17,271 nucleotides of DNA. Origin: CALLCD01 sp039817885. Its GTDB lineage: Bacteria > Pseudomonadota > Alphaproteobacteria > Caulobacterales > Hyphomonadaceae. Every line of letters begins with the position of its first letter. The first letter of the stretch is position 1. The notes under the pieces were generated by a model. The model did no database searches, was not told the origin of the DNA, and saw nothing but the letters and a program-made list of their open reading frames with translations. The stretch covers positions 1 through 17,271 of the forward strand of contig JBCBUY010000066.1 in the NCBI GenBank assembly GCA_039817885.1, read 5' to 3'. Below, piece by piece: positions 1 through 7,770 of the stretch. A program made the position numbers and the translations under genes.

Positions 1-1823
1 GAGACTTCGACCCGCATCAACGGCTCCAAAAGGGTAACGTCTGCAGAGGCAAGCGCACGCTTGCAGGCCTCTCGCGCTGCCCGTTCGAACGCCATGGATG
101 AACTGTCTTTGGCATGGAAAGCTCCATCCAGGAGAACCGCCTTCAGGCCGACCATGGGGTACCCCGCAATCGGACCTTCGCGCAGGGATACCTCTAAGCC
201 GCGCTGCACCGCCGGAATGAACTCCGATGGCACAACGCCGCCACTGATCCGGCTCTCAAAGGCGAGCCCCGTTTCGCCCGGAGCAACCGGTTCGAAAGCC
301 AGCTTCACACGGGCATACTGCCCTTGACCGCCGGACTGTTTCTTGAGCGTATGGTCGATCTCGGTCGGACGACGCAACGCTTCAAGATAAGCGACCCGCG
401 GCTTGCCGAGCGTCGCCCTCAATCCATGGGTCTCCTCCAATTCCTCCAGGCAAATCTGGAGATGAAGTTCACCCATGCCGGCAATCAGTATCTGACCTGT
501 CTCATTGTCTTGACCGACCTGTAAGGACGGATCCTCACGCGCCATATTGGCCAAGGCCAGGGCAAGCTTCTCCTGATCGGCGGCAGCCTTCGGCTCAACC
601 ACGGCCTCGATCACAGGGGCCGGACAGTCGAGCCCAGCCAGCCGGATTGGGGCCTTGCGGTCACACAGCGTGTCACCCGCCACAACCGACTTAAGACCCG
701 TCACAATGACGACGTCTCCGGCCACAGCTTGCTCAAGCTCAGTGGACTGATCGGCATGCATCTTGAGAATGCGGCCAACCCGTTCAACCTCACCAGAGAA
801 CGGCACGAGCACGCTTTGTCCCTTGGCAATAGACCCGGCATAAAGCCGAAGCGTCGCCAACGGACCAAACCGCGTAACTTGGACCTTCGCGACAAGAGCT
901 GTGAACGGCTCATCCGGATCCGGCGCGCGCTGAACGTCTGTCCCGGTTTCCGGGTCCACCCCTTCGATCGGTGGACGTTCAAGCGGCGATGGACACCAGG
1001 CAACAATTGCATCCAGCAAAGGCTGCACGCCAATGTTCCGAAACGCCGACCCACATAAGACGGGCATGGCTTTGCCCGACACGCAGGTCTCCCGGATGAA
1101 CTCCGCCATGGCCCTCGCCGAAATGTCCGAACCCTTGTCCAGATATAGCTCAAGACAGTCATCATTTAGAGCTGCCAGGTGCTCCACGAGCAAGGTGCGA
1201 GCCTCTTGAGCTGCGTCCGCAAGATCTTCGGGAACCTCCGTTTCCAGAGGCTCAGCCGAACCATCCGTCCACTGCCAGGCGCGCATGCCGACGAGATCCA
1301 CGATACCCGAGAACTGACTCTCAGAGCCGATCGGTAACTGCACCACAAGGGGTTCAGCACCGAGCCGCTCACGGATCATCTCGACCACGCGGCCAAAGTC
1401 AGCACCAAGACTGTCCATCTTGTTAACAAAGCGGAGCCTTGGAACGCTGTACCGGTCGGCCTGTCGCCAAACCGTTTCTGATTGTGGTTCAACGCCCGCA
1501 ACGGCAGAAAACACCGCCACGGCTCCATCGAGCACACGCAAGGAACGTTCGACCTCAATCGTGAAGTCGACATGTCCCGGTGTGTCCAGGATGGTGATGC
1601 TGTGCCCGGTCCAGTCGCAGCTCGTCGCCGCGGTGGAAATGGTGATGCCGTGCTTCTGCTCCAGCGCGCGGTGGTCCATGGCGGTATTGCCCTTGTGGAC
1701 ATCCCCCGTCTTATGGAGCCGACCAGCATTGAACAGAATGCGTTCCGTCAGTGTCGTTTTGCCCGCATCGACATGCGCCATGATGCCGATATTGCGAAGT
1801 GTCCTAATATGTGTGCGGGTCAT
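1..1823 (-). CDS. fusA: Elongation factor G paralogue, C-terminus beyond window
   Basis: Translational GTPase that drives tRNA-mRNA translocation on the ribosome. The frame is open for 607 codons from ATG 1823 to the window edge; full EF-G is about 690-700 residues, so roughly 85-90 C-terminal residues lie outside. Visible motifs: G1 AHVDAGKT (residues 16-23), switch I end HGITISTAAT (58-67), G3 DTPGHVDF (80-87), G4 NKMD (134-137), G5 CGSAF (257-261), and the domain IV stretch with KKQSGGQGQYARV and the tip FHAKDSSSMAF. The start is supported by AAAGGGG upstream. Compared with housekeeping EF-G, switch I is divergent (MDHRALEQKHGITI where the usual form is MDWMEQEQERGITI). No rpsL or rpsG lies upstream, so I infer a stand-alone second EF-G rather than the str-operon copy. 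A tetracycline-protection-type relative is less likely. Family certain, paralogue status inferred. Confidence 0.93.
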   Translation of the reverse strand, partial: MTRTHIRTLRNIGIMAHVDAGKTTLTERILFNAGRLHKTGDVHKGNTAMDHRALEQKHGITISTAATSCDWTGHSITILDTPGHVDFTIEVERSLRVLDGAVAVFSAVAGVEPQSETVWRQADRYSVPRLRFVNKMDSLGADFGRVVEMIRERLGAEPLVVQLPIGSESQFSGIVDLVGMRAWQWTDGSAEPLETEVPEDLADAAQEARTLLVEHLAALNDDCLELYLDKGSDISARAMAEFIRETCVSGKAMPVLCGSAFRNIGVQPLLDAIVAWCPSPLERPPIEGVDPETGTDVQRAPDPDEPFTALVAKVQVTRFGPLATLRLYAGSIAKGQSVLVPFSGEVERVGRILKMHADQSTELEQAVAGDVVIVTGLKSVVAGDTLCDRKAPIRLAGLDCPAPVIEAVVEPKAAADQEKLALALANMAREDPSLQVGQDNETGQILIAGMGELHLQICLEELEETHGLRATLGKPRVAYLEALRRPTEIDHTLKKQSGGQGQYARVKLAFEPVAPGETGLAFESRISGGVVPSEFIPAVQRGLEVSLREGPIAGYPMVGLKAVLLDGAFHAKDSSSMAFERAAREACKRALASADVTLLEPLMRVEV

Positions 1824-2091
1824 AACAGACCCCTTTCTTGCGAGACGATCGACCCGTGCTCGCCCATCCTCTCACAAGGGCAAGACACGTATCGAACAGT
1901 CGTTCATGGCAAGCCTGCATTCCTCAATCCTCTGGATCGCAGGCGAATGGTTGATCTCGCGAAAGGCAGCGACACTATGTCTGCTGCAGGTTTCACATAA
2001 GGAGGCGCGCTGACCGCCCTCTTATGGTTCGGGCGGAAACTCAGGACGCCTCCTGATACTGGCTATCTTCCGTCATAACCGCCTCCGGGGT

Positions 2092-2112
2092 TCGCTCTGC
2101 ACATCAGAGCGA
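2092..2112. repeat. 8-bp perfect inverted repeat, 5-nt loop
   Basis: TCGCTCTG-CACAT-CAGAGCGA is a perfect 8-bp stem. No T-run follows on either strand, so a classical terminator is unlikely. It may be an operator or a chance hairpin about 270 bp upstream of the EF-G start. Confidence 0.4.
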
Positions 2113-2119
2113 CATCTAA

Positions 2120-2188
2120 ATGACCGAACTCGTAGCGGACATCAAGACGTTTCTCGAATATATTAAGAGAGTGTCGCCGCGACTATAA
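2120..2188 (+). pseudogene. 22-codon relic resembling the N-terminus of a small Xre-like protein
   Basis: ATG at 2120 reads MTELVADIKTFLEYIKRVSP and then RL and stop. From memory, small alphaproteobacterial DNA-binding proteins begin in a similar way (acidic-hydrophobic helix, then MSPTRLG). The expected helix-turn-helix does not follow in any frame I read, so this would be a decayed 5' fragment. It could equally be chance. Confidence 0.25.
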
Positions 2189-2217
2189 CTCGATACTCTC
2201 CGCAAGAGGGGACTGCC

Positions 2218-2373
2218 TCAACGAGCCCTCCAGTTCTGGAAAAGCTGGGTTTCGCCCTCGTCCCACTGCCCGCCATGCACCGTGTAGATCTGCCCGCCTT
2301 CGACGACCGCAACCAGCATATCCTCTAGCCCTTTCGATCCGATCCGCTTTAGCAGATCATTTGATCCAGTGGA
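2218..2373 (-). pseudogene. C-terminal scrap of an unidentified gene downstream of rhs
   Basis: A frame open for 51 codons and ending in TGA (2220-2218) reads like real protein: SNDLLKRIGSKGLEDMLVAV, then VEGGQIYTVHGGQWDEGE, then TQLFQNWRAR. The only ATG is at 2319, leaving 33 residues, and no ribosome binding site precedes it. Its 5' limit is a TGA inside the palindrome at 2357-2381. It lies just downstream of, and on the same strand as, the rhs fragment, so it may be the remains of an immunity or tip gene. The segment LEDMLVAVVEGGQIYTVH also loosely resembles the Rhs phrase following the last YD repeat (LDDLPVAVV..G.IYYVH). No firm identification. Confidence 0.4.
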
Positions 2374-2381
2374 TCAAATGA
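2357..2381. repeat. 11-bp perfect inverted repeat with 3-nt loop
   Basis: TCATTTGATCC-AGT-GGATCAAATGA. The arms match perfectly over 11 bp. It sits 27 bp past the stop codon of the rhs fragment, exactly where the downstream scrap loses its frame. No T-tract follows on the minus strand, so it is not a standard terminator. It may be an operator, a recombination footprint or a weak terminator. Confidence 0.75.
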
Positions 2382-2407
2382 AGGCGAGAAAGGCCGCGGC
2401 AGCGGCG

Positions 2408-4114
2408 TTACTCCCGCAGCACAGCGCCCGTTGCTCCATCATGTTCCGCCAGAGGACGGCCTGAGGCGGCAAAGACATAATGCACCTCTGCCCCGCCGAC
2501 CGTGCGCATCACCCGCCGCTCAAACGCGTCATAGCCATAGCTCGCCGCAACGACCCCGTTCTTGCGCACCGTCTGCAGACGACCGGAGCCATCATAGTCA
2601 TACGTATAATTGTCACCGAGCGTATTCGTGTCAGCGATCATGTCCCCGCCGGCCCGGTGCCCAAAGTTCCGGATCACGGATCCCGGCGCATCACTGATCT
2701 CAATCAGGCGGTTGTCCGCCGCGCCATAGGCATAGTCATGGCGGGAAACTTCGACGAAATTGTCGAACTCGCTCTCCCGCATGCGGTTGCCGACGGCATC
2801 GTATTGCCACTGATACTCACCCCAGAGCCCAACGGCCCGCTCCAGCCGGCCGTCATCGGTATACTCATAAGTGGCCGAACGCGCAGGGATGAGGGCGTCC
2901 GTGATGGTGGTAATCCGGCCAACACCATCCCGGCCAATCGTCTTGTCGAGACGAGCATCCGAACCATCAGCAACGGAGAAACCGGTCAGCTGATAGGCGC
3001 TATCGTGGGACCGCTGGGTGACCATGCCATTATGGCCTGTATACTGGCGTAGCGGGCCGAATGGGTGCCATTTCAAGCCCTTGGCGACATCGACGCGATC
3101 AGCGCCCGGAATGCGCGCCCGGATTCGGGTCAATCGACCAATATGATCACGATTATAGTCGACTTTCAGACCGGACGGATAGGTGATCGAACGGGGCTGC
3201 GAGAGTTTGGTGTACTGATATCTGGTGACATAGGTCTGGCCGTTGAGCGTTCGGGTTTCCTTACTCATCTCGCCAAAGCGGGTATATGCGAGGTTTGTCT
3301 GCCCATGGGCGTCATTGACAAGGGTCAAGTTGCCTCGGCCATTATTATTGCCGTCATAGACGAAGCTCTGATCGAGCATTGGGCTGCCAACAAAGGTGAC
3401 CCCGGTCAGACGACCGCCATCATCATAGGTGCGCTGCTCTACAATGCCATCGGCTGTGGTGATGCTGGTGAGCCGACCGGCCTCATCATAAGCATAGTCG
3501 CGCGTGCCGCGATCCCCGCTGATCTCGCGAACAATCTCACCAAAGCCATTATGCTCGAATGTCGTGGTAAGGCTGCGACCATCATCGAAGGACGTCATAT
3601 CATTCGCGCTGTCATAGTTCGAGCTGGTGCTATCGAGCTCAGGATCGGTTGCTGCGATCAGGCGACCGAGCCCGTCATAAGAGAAGCCCCAGATATTGTT
3701 CTCCGGGTCAACAATACCGGTCACCTGATTGCGCTTGTCATACGCATAGGTGGTCGTGTTGCCGGCACCATTTGTGGTGCTGAGCAACCGCCCAAGGACA
3801 TCAAAGGCATTGGTTTCTGAGAAACCACCGCCGGAACCGGTGATTGTGCGGCTGATAACATTGCCCATTGCATCGTGGGACAGCGTCATCACTTCACCGC
3901 GGCTTGATGTGATCGACGTGATCCAATTATTGACGTCATAGGTGTAGTCGTAGGAGCCGCCTGTTGGCAGAGTCACCTTCGTTATATTCCCGGTAGCGTC
4001 GCGTTGCAGTGTTGTTGTGCGAGCGCTTCCGGCTGATGGATTTTCAATTGTCTTGGTCAGGCGTCCGCGATTGTCGTACTCGAACGCTGTGACAAGACCA
4101 TTCGGGGCCGTCAT
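2408..4114 (-). pseudogene. RHS/YD-repeat protein fragment, truncated at both ends
   Basis: Rhs/YD-repeat proteins form large secreted or surface shells that often carry C-terminal toxins. This frame (568 codons from ATG 4114) is wall-to-wall YD repeats, for example EYDNRGRLTKT, FDVLGRLLSTT, SYDGLGRLIAATDP, YDDGGRLTGVTF, YDYDGSGRLQTVRKNG and YDAFERRVMRTVGG. Family members usually exceed 1000 residues. Here the N-terminal export and shell region is missing, no Shine-Dalgarno precedes ATG 4114, and the reading just upstream belongs to a transposase. At the 3' end the protein stops at GAVLRE, where relatives continue into YxW...P.A and the hyperconserved DPxGxxGG core. That core and any toxin tip are absent. 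I infer a non-functional fragment left by IS insertion and deletion, although the frame itself is still intact. Confidence 0.85.
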
Positions 4115-4360
4115 GTTGAATGCTTCAATGAACGCGCACTGACCCGCCCCCTATAGCGCAGCCATTTTCTGTGTAGTGTTTTCAGCTCGCGCAACTGTGT
4201 AGATCGTGCCTGGCCCACACAACGACACGCCCGGCGCTGCGAAACACCGAGCTTGTCTGTGACGTGGTCAACGAACGTCCTGCGACGCTCAGGGCTTAGA
4301 AGTTTGCCGACGCAGTCTCACGCAAGATCGACTTATCGAGCTCAGCATCAGCCGGCACGC
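4115..4360 (-). mobile_element. Relic of an IS3-family transposase (orfA tail, orfB head, orfB scrap)
   Basis: Three pieces on the minus strand. (a) 4349-4296 reads DAELDKSILRETASANF and stop, the usual end of IS3-family OrfA. (b) In a -1 frame from 4305, KLLSPERRRTFVDHVTDKLG then VSQRRACRCVGQARSTQ matches the start of the OrfB integrase. (c) 4138-4115 reads CAFIEAFN, the phrase found late in OrfB next to the catalytic glutamate, after which the sequence runs straight into the rhs reading. The overlap of the OrfA stop with the OrfB frame fits the family's programmed frameshift. The central DDE domain is deleted. Terminal inverted repeats were not found. Piece (c) could be chance on its own, but with (a) and (b) I consider it real. 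Confidence 0.8.
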
Positions 4361-4445
4361 GCCAAGCGTCTTGGAATTATCGCCGAGCGATGGACCAACT
4401 TGACACAAGCCTCTCCATTGCGCTGACTGGTCTGTGGAGGGATGC

Positions 4446-6230
4446 ATGAATGAACGCATAGAAGCTAGCGAACAGCTGGAGCGGCACGCGCTGCGGATGC
4501 TGCTAAATCGTAGCTTTGATGCCTACGCCATGCATGTGGTTGTCGCAGGTTTGCTGGCTGCATATATGGCCCCCGCTATTCCGATCTGGCGATCGGTCTT
4601 ATTCTTCATGGGGCTAGCGACAGGGCTCGCACTTCAGTTCAAACTGGCGCGCATAGAAAGTTCCGAGGACTGGGACAAGAAGACTTTTCTGTCCGTGCGG
4701 AACACGTTTGACGGTGCAGCCATCTGGGTCGGACTCATGTGGGGCTTTGCAGGATTTTTCCTGTTTCCAAGCGATGACCAAACGCGTCAGATCTTCCTCA
4801 CATTCGTAATGGGCGGAATGTCATTGAGCGCTGTCGGAACGCAGGGGATGCGGCTCCGCACCTGTTACTCATCAATCATTCCAGGCCTGCTACCACTCGG
4901 CCTGGCATACATGTCACTCGGCACCATTTCAGGGTTGCTCTCGGGCGGGCTGATCTTCGCCTATCTGTTTGTCCTTGTGATGCTGGCGCGGAAGATCAAT
5001 GAGTTCATGCTGCAGGCGTTTCGGTTGCAACTTGAGAAGGATGACCTGCTTGATGAATTAAAGCACCAGGCAGATGCGCTGAAACTCGCTCAACACGATG
5101 CAGAAGATGCCAACCTTGCAAAATCCCGGTTTCTCGCTCAGGCGAGTCATGACCTCCGCCAACCGCTACACGCGATAAGTCTTTTCGTCGAAGCTCTGCC
5201 CGATGCCGAAACAGAGGATGACCGCAACAAGATCCTGGCCCGGACACGCCAGTCCCTGGATGTGCTTTCAAAACTCTTTGACTCTCTCCTTGATGTTACC
5301 CTGCTGGACACTGGCGGTCTGGAGGTGCGCCCTGACCTGTTCCGCATAAGTGATATAATAGAAGACGTTGTCGGTGATTTTGCCCTTGTCGCGGAGGGCT
5401 GCAATGTGAGCCTGTCCCATGTGCCGACATCGCTGATCGTGAGAAGCGACCCGGTTCTGGTGCGCCGCATGCTTCAGAATCTCGTATCGAATGCCATCCG
5501 GTACTCTGAAGGCGGGCGCGTCCTCGTCGGATGCCGACGGCACGGTGACCGCCTCTCTCTCAACGTGATAGATACAGGCCAAGGCATCAAAGACGCAGAC
5601 CGGGCGCGGATTTTCGGTGAGTTCACCCGTCTCGACACGCACCGCATGGGGGCATCTGCGACCCCCGGCCTCGGACTAGGTCTGTCGATCGTAAAACGGA
5701 TAGCAAATGCGATTGATCTGGATGTCCGAGTTCAATCTGTATACGGACGTGGGTCGAGCTTTGTTATTGGTGGATTTGAGCGGGCCTTCAATATGACCCC
5801 GCTAAAGCGGCAGAGACCTGCCACTGCGGGTGTCGTCGAGGGTGCATCGGTCTTTGTTCTGGATGATGATCCCGAGACCTTGGCTGCGACAGAAGTTTTG
5901 CTTCGGCGTTGGGGATGCAATGTGGAAACGTCTCAAGCGCCCGAGGCGCTGATATCGGCAACGCCAGATGTAATCATCTGCGATTATGAGATCAGTCCCA
6001 GTCTCACAGGCTTGGACGTCCTTGATCAGTTGACACGTCAGCGCACAGAATGTCCTCCAGCTGTTATGATTTCTGGACATACATCAAGGGCGCTCCGCAG
6101 CGCAGCCCAACAACGGGGCATCCCCCTCATCCACAAACCTGTTCGTCCTGCGCAGCTCAGATCCGCGCTGCTCAATGCGCTTGCCAAATCAGATCAGGCC
6201 GCGCGCCGCCGCGAAGGACGCCGCCGCTGA
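4446..6230 (+). CDS. Membrane-bound hybrid sensor histidine kinase / response regulator
   Basis: Autophosphorylating sensor kinase of about 594 residues. The start is ATG 4446, because TGGAGGG ends 4 nt before it; a GTG at 4434 in frame is less likely since it overlaps that site. Order: hydrophobic N-terminus with about five or six membrane segments (residues 25-180), a charged coiled-coil linker (185-225), HisKA with SHDLRQPLHAI (phospho-acceptor H235), HATPase_c with N-box QNLVSNAIRY, G1 DTGQGI and G2 GLGLGLSIV, then a receiver with the acidic pair in VLDDDPET, phospho-acceptor D513 in ICDYEIS, ISGHTS and the lysine in HKPVRP. No periplasmic sensor domain is visible, so the membrane part may be the sensor. 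The last 42 bp overlap the response regulator gene read from the other strand. That regulator is its most likely partner (inferred from position). Confidence 0.92.
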   Translation: MNERIEASEQLERHALRMLLNRSFDAYAMHVVVAGLLAAYMAPAIPIWRSVLFFMGLATGLALQFKLARIESSEDWDKKTFLSVRNTFDGAAIWVGLMWGFAGFFLFPSDDQTRQIFLTFVMGGMSLSAVGTQGMRLRTCYSSIIPGLLPLGLAYMSLGTISGLLSGGLIFAYLFVLVMLARKINEFMLQAFRLQLEKDDLLDELKHQADALKLAQHDAEDANLAKSRFLAQASHDLRQPLHAISLFVEALPDAETEDDRNKILARTRQSLDVLSKLFDSLLDVTLLDTGGLEVRPDLFRISDIIEDVVGDFALVAEGCNVSLSHVPTSLIVRSDPVLVRRMLQNLVSNAIRYSEGGRVLVGCRRHGDRLSLNVIDTGQGIKDADRARIFGEFTRLDTHRMGASATPGLGLGLSIVKRIANAIDLDVRVQSVYGRGSSFVIGGFERAFNMTPLKRQRPATAGVVEGASVFVLDDDPETLAATEVLLRRWGCNVETSQAPEALISATPDVIICDYEISPSLTGLDVLDQLTRQRTECPPAVMISGHTSRALRSAAQQRGIPLIHKPVRPAQLRSALLNALAKSDQAARRREGRRR

Positions 6231-6839
6231 CCGGCTTGGCAAATCGAGAGACCGCAGCAACGCTGAGACATGGATCCGCACCGTATAGGGCGAGATGCTC
6301 AGCTCACGTGCAATTTCCTTGTTCGACATTCCCTTTGCCACAAGGCGCAACACATCCATCTGTCGTCCCGTCAGTGAAGAGACAGCATCCTCCACCGGGA
6401 CAGTAACCGGCGGTCCGCTGGAATAAATCTCAACCGTCTCGCCCTCCATCACCGACAGGAAAGCACGTGACATTTCATCCGGTCTCGTGGTCTTCGAGAC
6501 AAAGCCATTGGCACCCGCTTCCATCAATGCATCAATAATCTCTCGATCCTGCACCATCGACACCACAATGATTGGTGTGACCGGAAGCGCGCTACGCAAA
6601 TTGGAAAAATCGCGCTCGACATCAAACCCCGGAAAGACGAGATCAAGCAGAACAAGGTCCGGGGGATCATCTTCGGTGATGGCGCGGGACAAACCTGCTT
6701 CATCTCCTATCTCGCGGATCTCTGCTTGCTCAAACAAATTCTGGAGCATGACGGCAAGACCATTGCGGAAAACGGGATGATCGTCGACGAGGAGGATGTT
6801 CATTATATCTGCGCAAAGGTCGATCTGATCACTCATCAT
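6189..6839 (-). CDS. NarL/FixJ (LuxR-type) response regulator
   Basis: DNA-binding response regulator of up to 216 residues. Receiver: acidic pair D19 D20 in ILLVDDHPVFRNGL, phospho-acceptor D66 in LVLLDLVFPG, S94 and K116 (FVSKTTR). Output: LuxR-type helix-turn-helix at about 154-212 with LTGRQMDVLRLVAKGMSNKE, IARELSISPYTVRIH. Starts at 6839, 6836 and 6803 are possible. The ATG at 6803 gives the usual N-terminus (MNILLVDD) but has no ribosome site. The ATGATGAGTGA junction at 6839-6829 overlaps the upstream lipoprotein stop, which favours coupled translation from 6839 or 6836. It is the last gene of the minus-strand operon starting at 7744. It converges on and overlaps the hybrid kinase gene, its likely phosphodonor. 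Confidence 0.93.
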   Translation of the reverse strand: MMSDQIDLCADIMNILLVDDHPVFRNGLAVMLQNLFEQAEIREIGDEAGLSRAITEDDPPDLVLLDLVFPGFDVERDFSNLRSALPVTPIIVVSMVQDREIIDALMEAGANGFVSKTTRPDEMSRAFLSVMEGETVEIYSSGPPVTVPVEDAVSSLTGRQMDVLRLVAKGMSNKEIARELSISPYTVRIHVSALLRSLDLPSRSAAASFAAARGLI

Positions 6840-7351
6840 CGGTCTTGTCTATTGCGGCGCTCTCCGAGCCGACCGCTGTGAGACTGCTCGACGCTGCCTC
6901 ATCAGACAGCTCGGCTGGTGCCTGCGGAGCAATGGCGCAGGCACCGTTTTGCGCCGCCTCGAACGTGTCCCCCGCAAGCGTTGCCTGTTCGTAACCGATA
7001 TCTCTCAGAAGAGCCGCCGCTTGATCCTCCATCAATATCATATCAGATGCGAGCCAAGCGGCAGCATTGACCCCTGCAGCGTCGATCACAGCTGCCATAA
7101 TGCAACGGCATAAGGCCTCATCGATCCCGTGGCTCAGACAGGCCGGCTCATAAAGCTCCCACAGATCATCTTCGGTGTAGGTCAGGGTCAGCTCCGTATC
7201 ATAGACCGGCACCCCCTCCTCCTCGTTGACGCCATAGATGTCGCTCAGGACGACCGTCTCCGTCTCGGTGTCCACCTGCTCGCTCGGCTGAATATCACAG
7301 CCGACGCCCCCCCATCGCAAAGCCAACAATCACTGTTGCTTGCCGGATCAT
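6829..7351 (-). CDS. Small Cys-motif lipoprotein, frame interrupted at a C7 tract
   Basis: Two frames appear to form one gene. ATG 7351 has a strong site (GGGAGG, 5 nt spacing) and reads MIRQATVIVGFAMGG, a signal-peptide-like start, but stops at 7295. The frame that continues to 6829 has no good start of its own (TTG right after a stop). Removing one base from the seven-C run at 7307-7313 joins them to MGGVGCDIQPSE, giving a plausible lipobox cysteine. The rest (about 160 residues) is acidic, with the motif ACLSHGIDEALCRCIMAAV near the middle, another Cys in NGACAI and a Ser/Ala-rich tail ending KTDDE. It lies 27 bp below the Cys-rich secreted gene and overlaps the regulator start by 11 bp, so the three are co-transcribed. 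Function unknown. The break may be a sequencing error, true mutation, slippage or phase variation. Confidence 0.7.
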
Positions 7352-7378
7352 TGTCGCCTCCCGACCTTGAACGTGGAC

Positions 7379-7744
7379 CTAGTTACGGTTCCGACGTTCC
7401 TGCTCCAACGGCACATCATGGCCGGGCGGTGGCGGAGATGGATCTCTCACCTCAGGCGGCGTTGGGGTCGGCGGCGGGACGGGCGGCCATTCCGACTGAT
7501 CACACACATCGTCTTTTGCCACGGCGGCATTTACAAGCTTCCATGCCCCCTGCTGGAAGCTGTGGCACCTACATTTTTCCTCGATAACCGCGGTTTCGGC
7601 ACTGCAAGCGCCACCAGTCTCCTGACAGGTCTGCCAGTCACTGATCAGTGCTTTGCAGGTTTCCATATAGCTTGCGGACGCTGTCGGCACCGCGAACACA
7701 ACAACCCCTAAACTGATGGATGCAAGCAATGTAATGCGTTTCAT
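7379..7744 (-). CDS. Small secreted Cys-rich protein with proline-rich tail
   Basis: About 121 residues. The start is ATG 7744 because GGGGAG lies 7 nt upstream; a GTG at 7759 would overlap that site. Residues 1-24 are a classical signal peptide (MKRITLLASISLGVVVFAV then PTASA). The mature part has six cysteines, including CSAETAVIEEKCRC, a C-x10-C-x-C arrangement like that in the next gene. It ends in a disordered tail with PPVPPPTPTPP and SPPPPG, which may reach into the cell wall or bind a partner. First gene of the operon with the lipoprotein and the response regulator. I do not recognise the family. A periplasmic partner or signal for the neighbouring kinases is a guess from position. 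Confidence 0.8.
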   Translation of the reverse strand: MKRITLLASISLGVVVFAVPTASASYMETCKALISDWQTCQETGGACSAETAVIEEKCRCHSFQQGAWKLVNAAVAKDDVCDQSEWPPVPPPTPTPPEVRDPSPPPPGHDVPLEQERRNRN

Positions 7745-7770
7745 GAAAGATCTCCCCACTTGTGTGGAAA

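Larger units (their letters stand above)
1824..2217. other. Intergenic region with gene scraps and small inverted repeats
   Basis: No intact gene. On the minus strand, 2076-2041 reads MTEDSQYQEAS and stop behind a GGAGG; it could be a leader peptide or the acidic tail of a lost gene. A 6-bp inverted repeat (TCAGGA-CGCC-TCCTGA) lies at 2041-2056 and an 8-bp one at 2092-2112. The 5' leader of the EF-G gene must lie here, but I see no convincing -35/-10 pair. Confidence 0.5.

Noticed and set aside
701..1165. Minus-strand 154-codon frame and its plus-strand counterparts at 729-1058 and 1420-2013
   Set aside because: Shadows of the EF-G gene, whose own frame is continuous through all of 1-1823.
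2014..2036. CCGCCC/GGGCGG hairpin as a terminator
   Set aside because: Only 6 bp with an 11-nt loop and no T-run on either strand.
3065..3820. 251-codon plus-strand open frame
   Set aside because: Antisense shadow of the rhs repeats; low-complexity Ile/Gly/Ala composition and no ribosome site.
2408..4114. CRISPR-like or DNA-level tandem repeat in the rhs region
   Set aside because: The repetition is at protein level (YD repeats) with diverged DNA and no regular spacers.
4400..4428. TTGACA before the hybrid kinase as a promoter
   Set aside because: At 17-bp spacing the -10 would be CTGACT, too poor to claim.
7129..7711. Plus-strand frames of 152 and 123 codons
   Set aside because: Antisense to the secreted and lipoprotein genes, which have signal peptides and strong ribosome sites.
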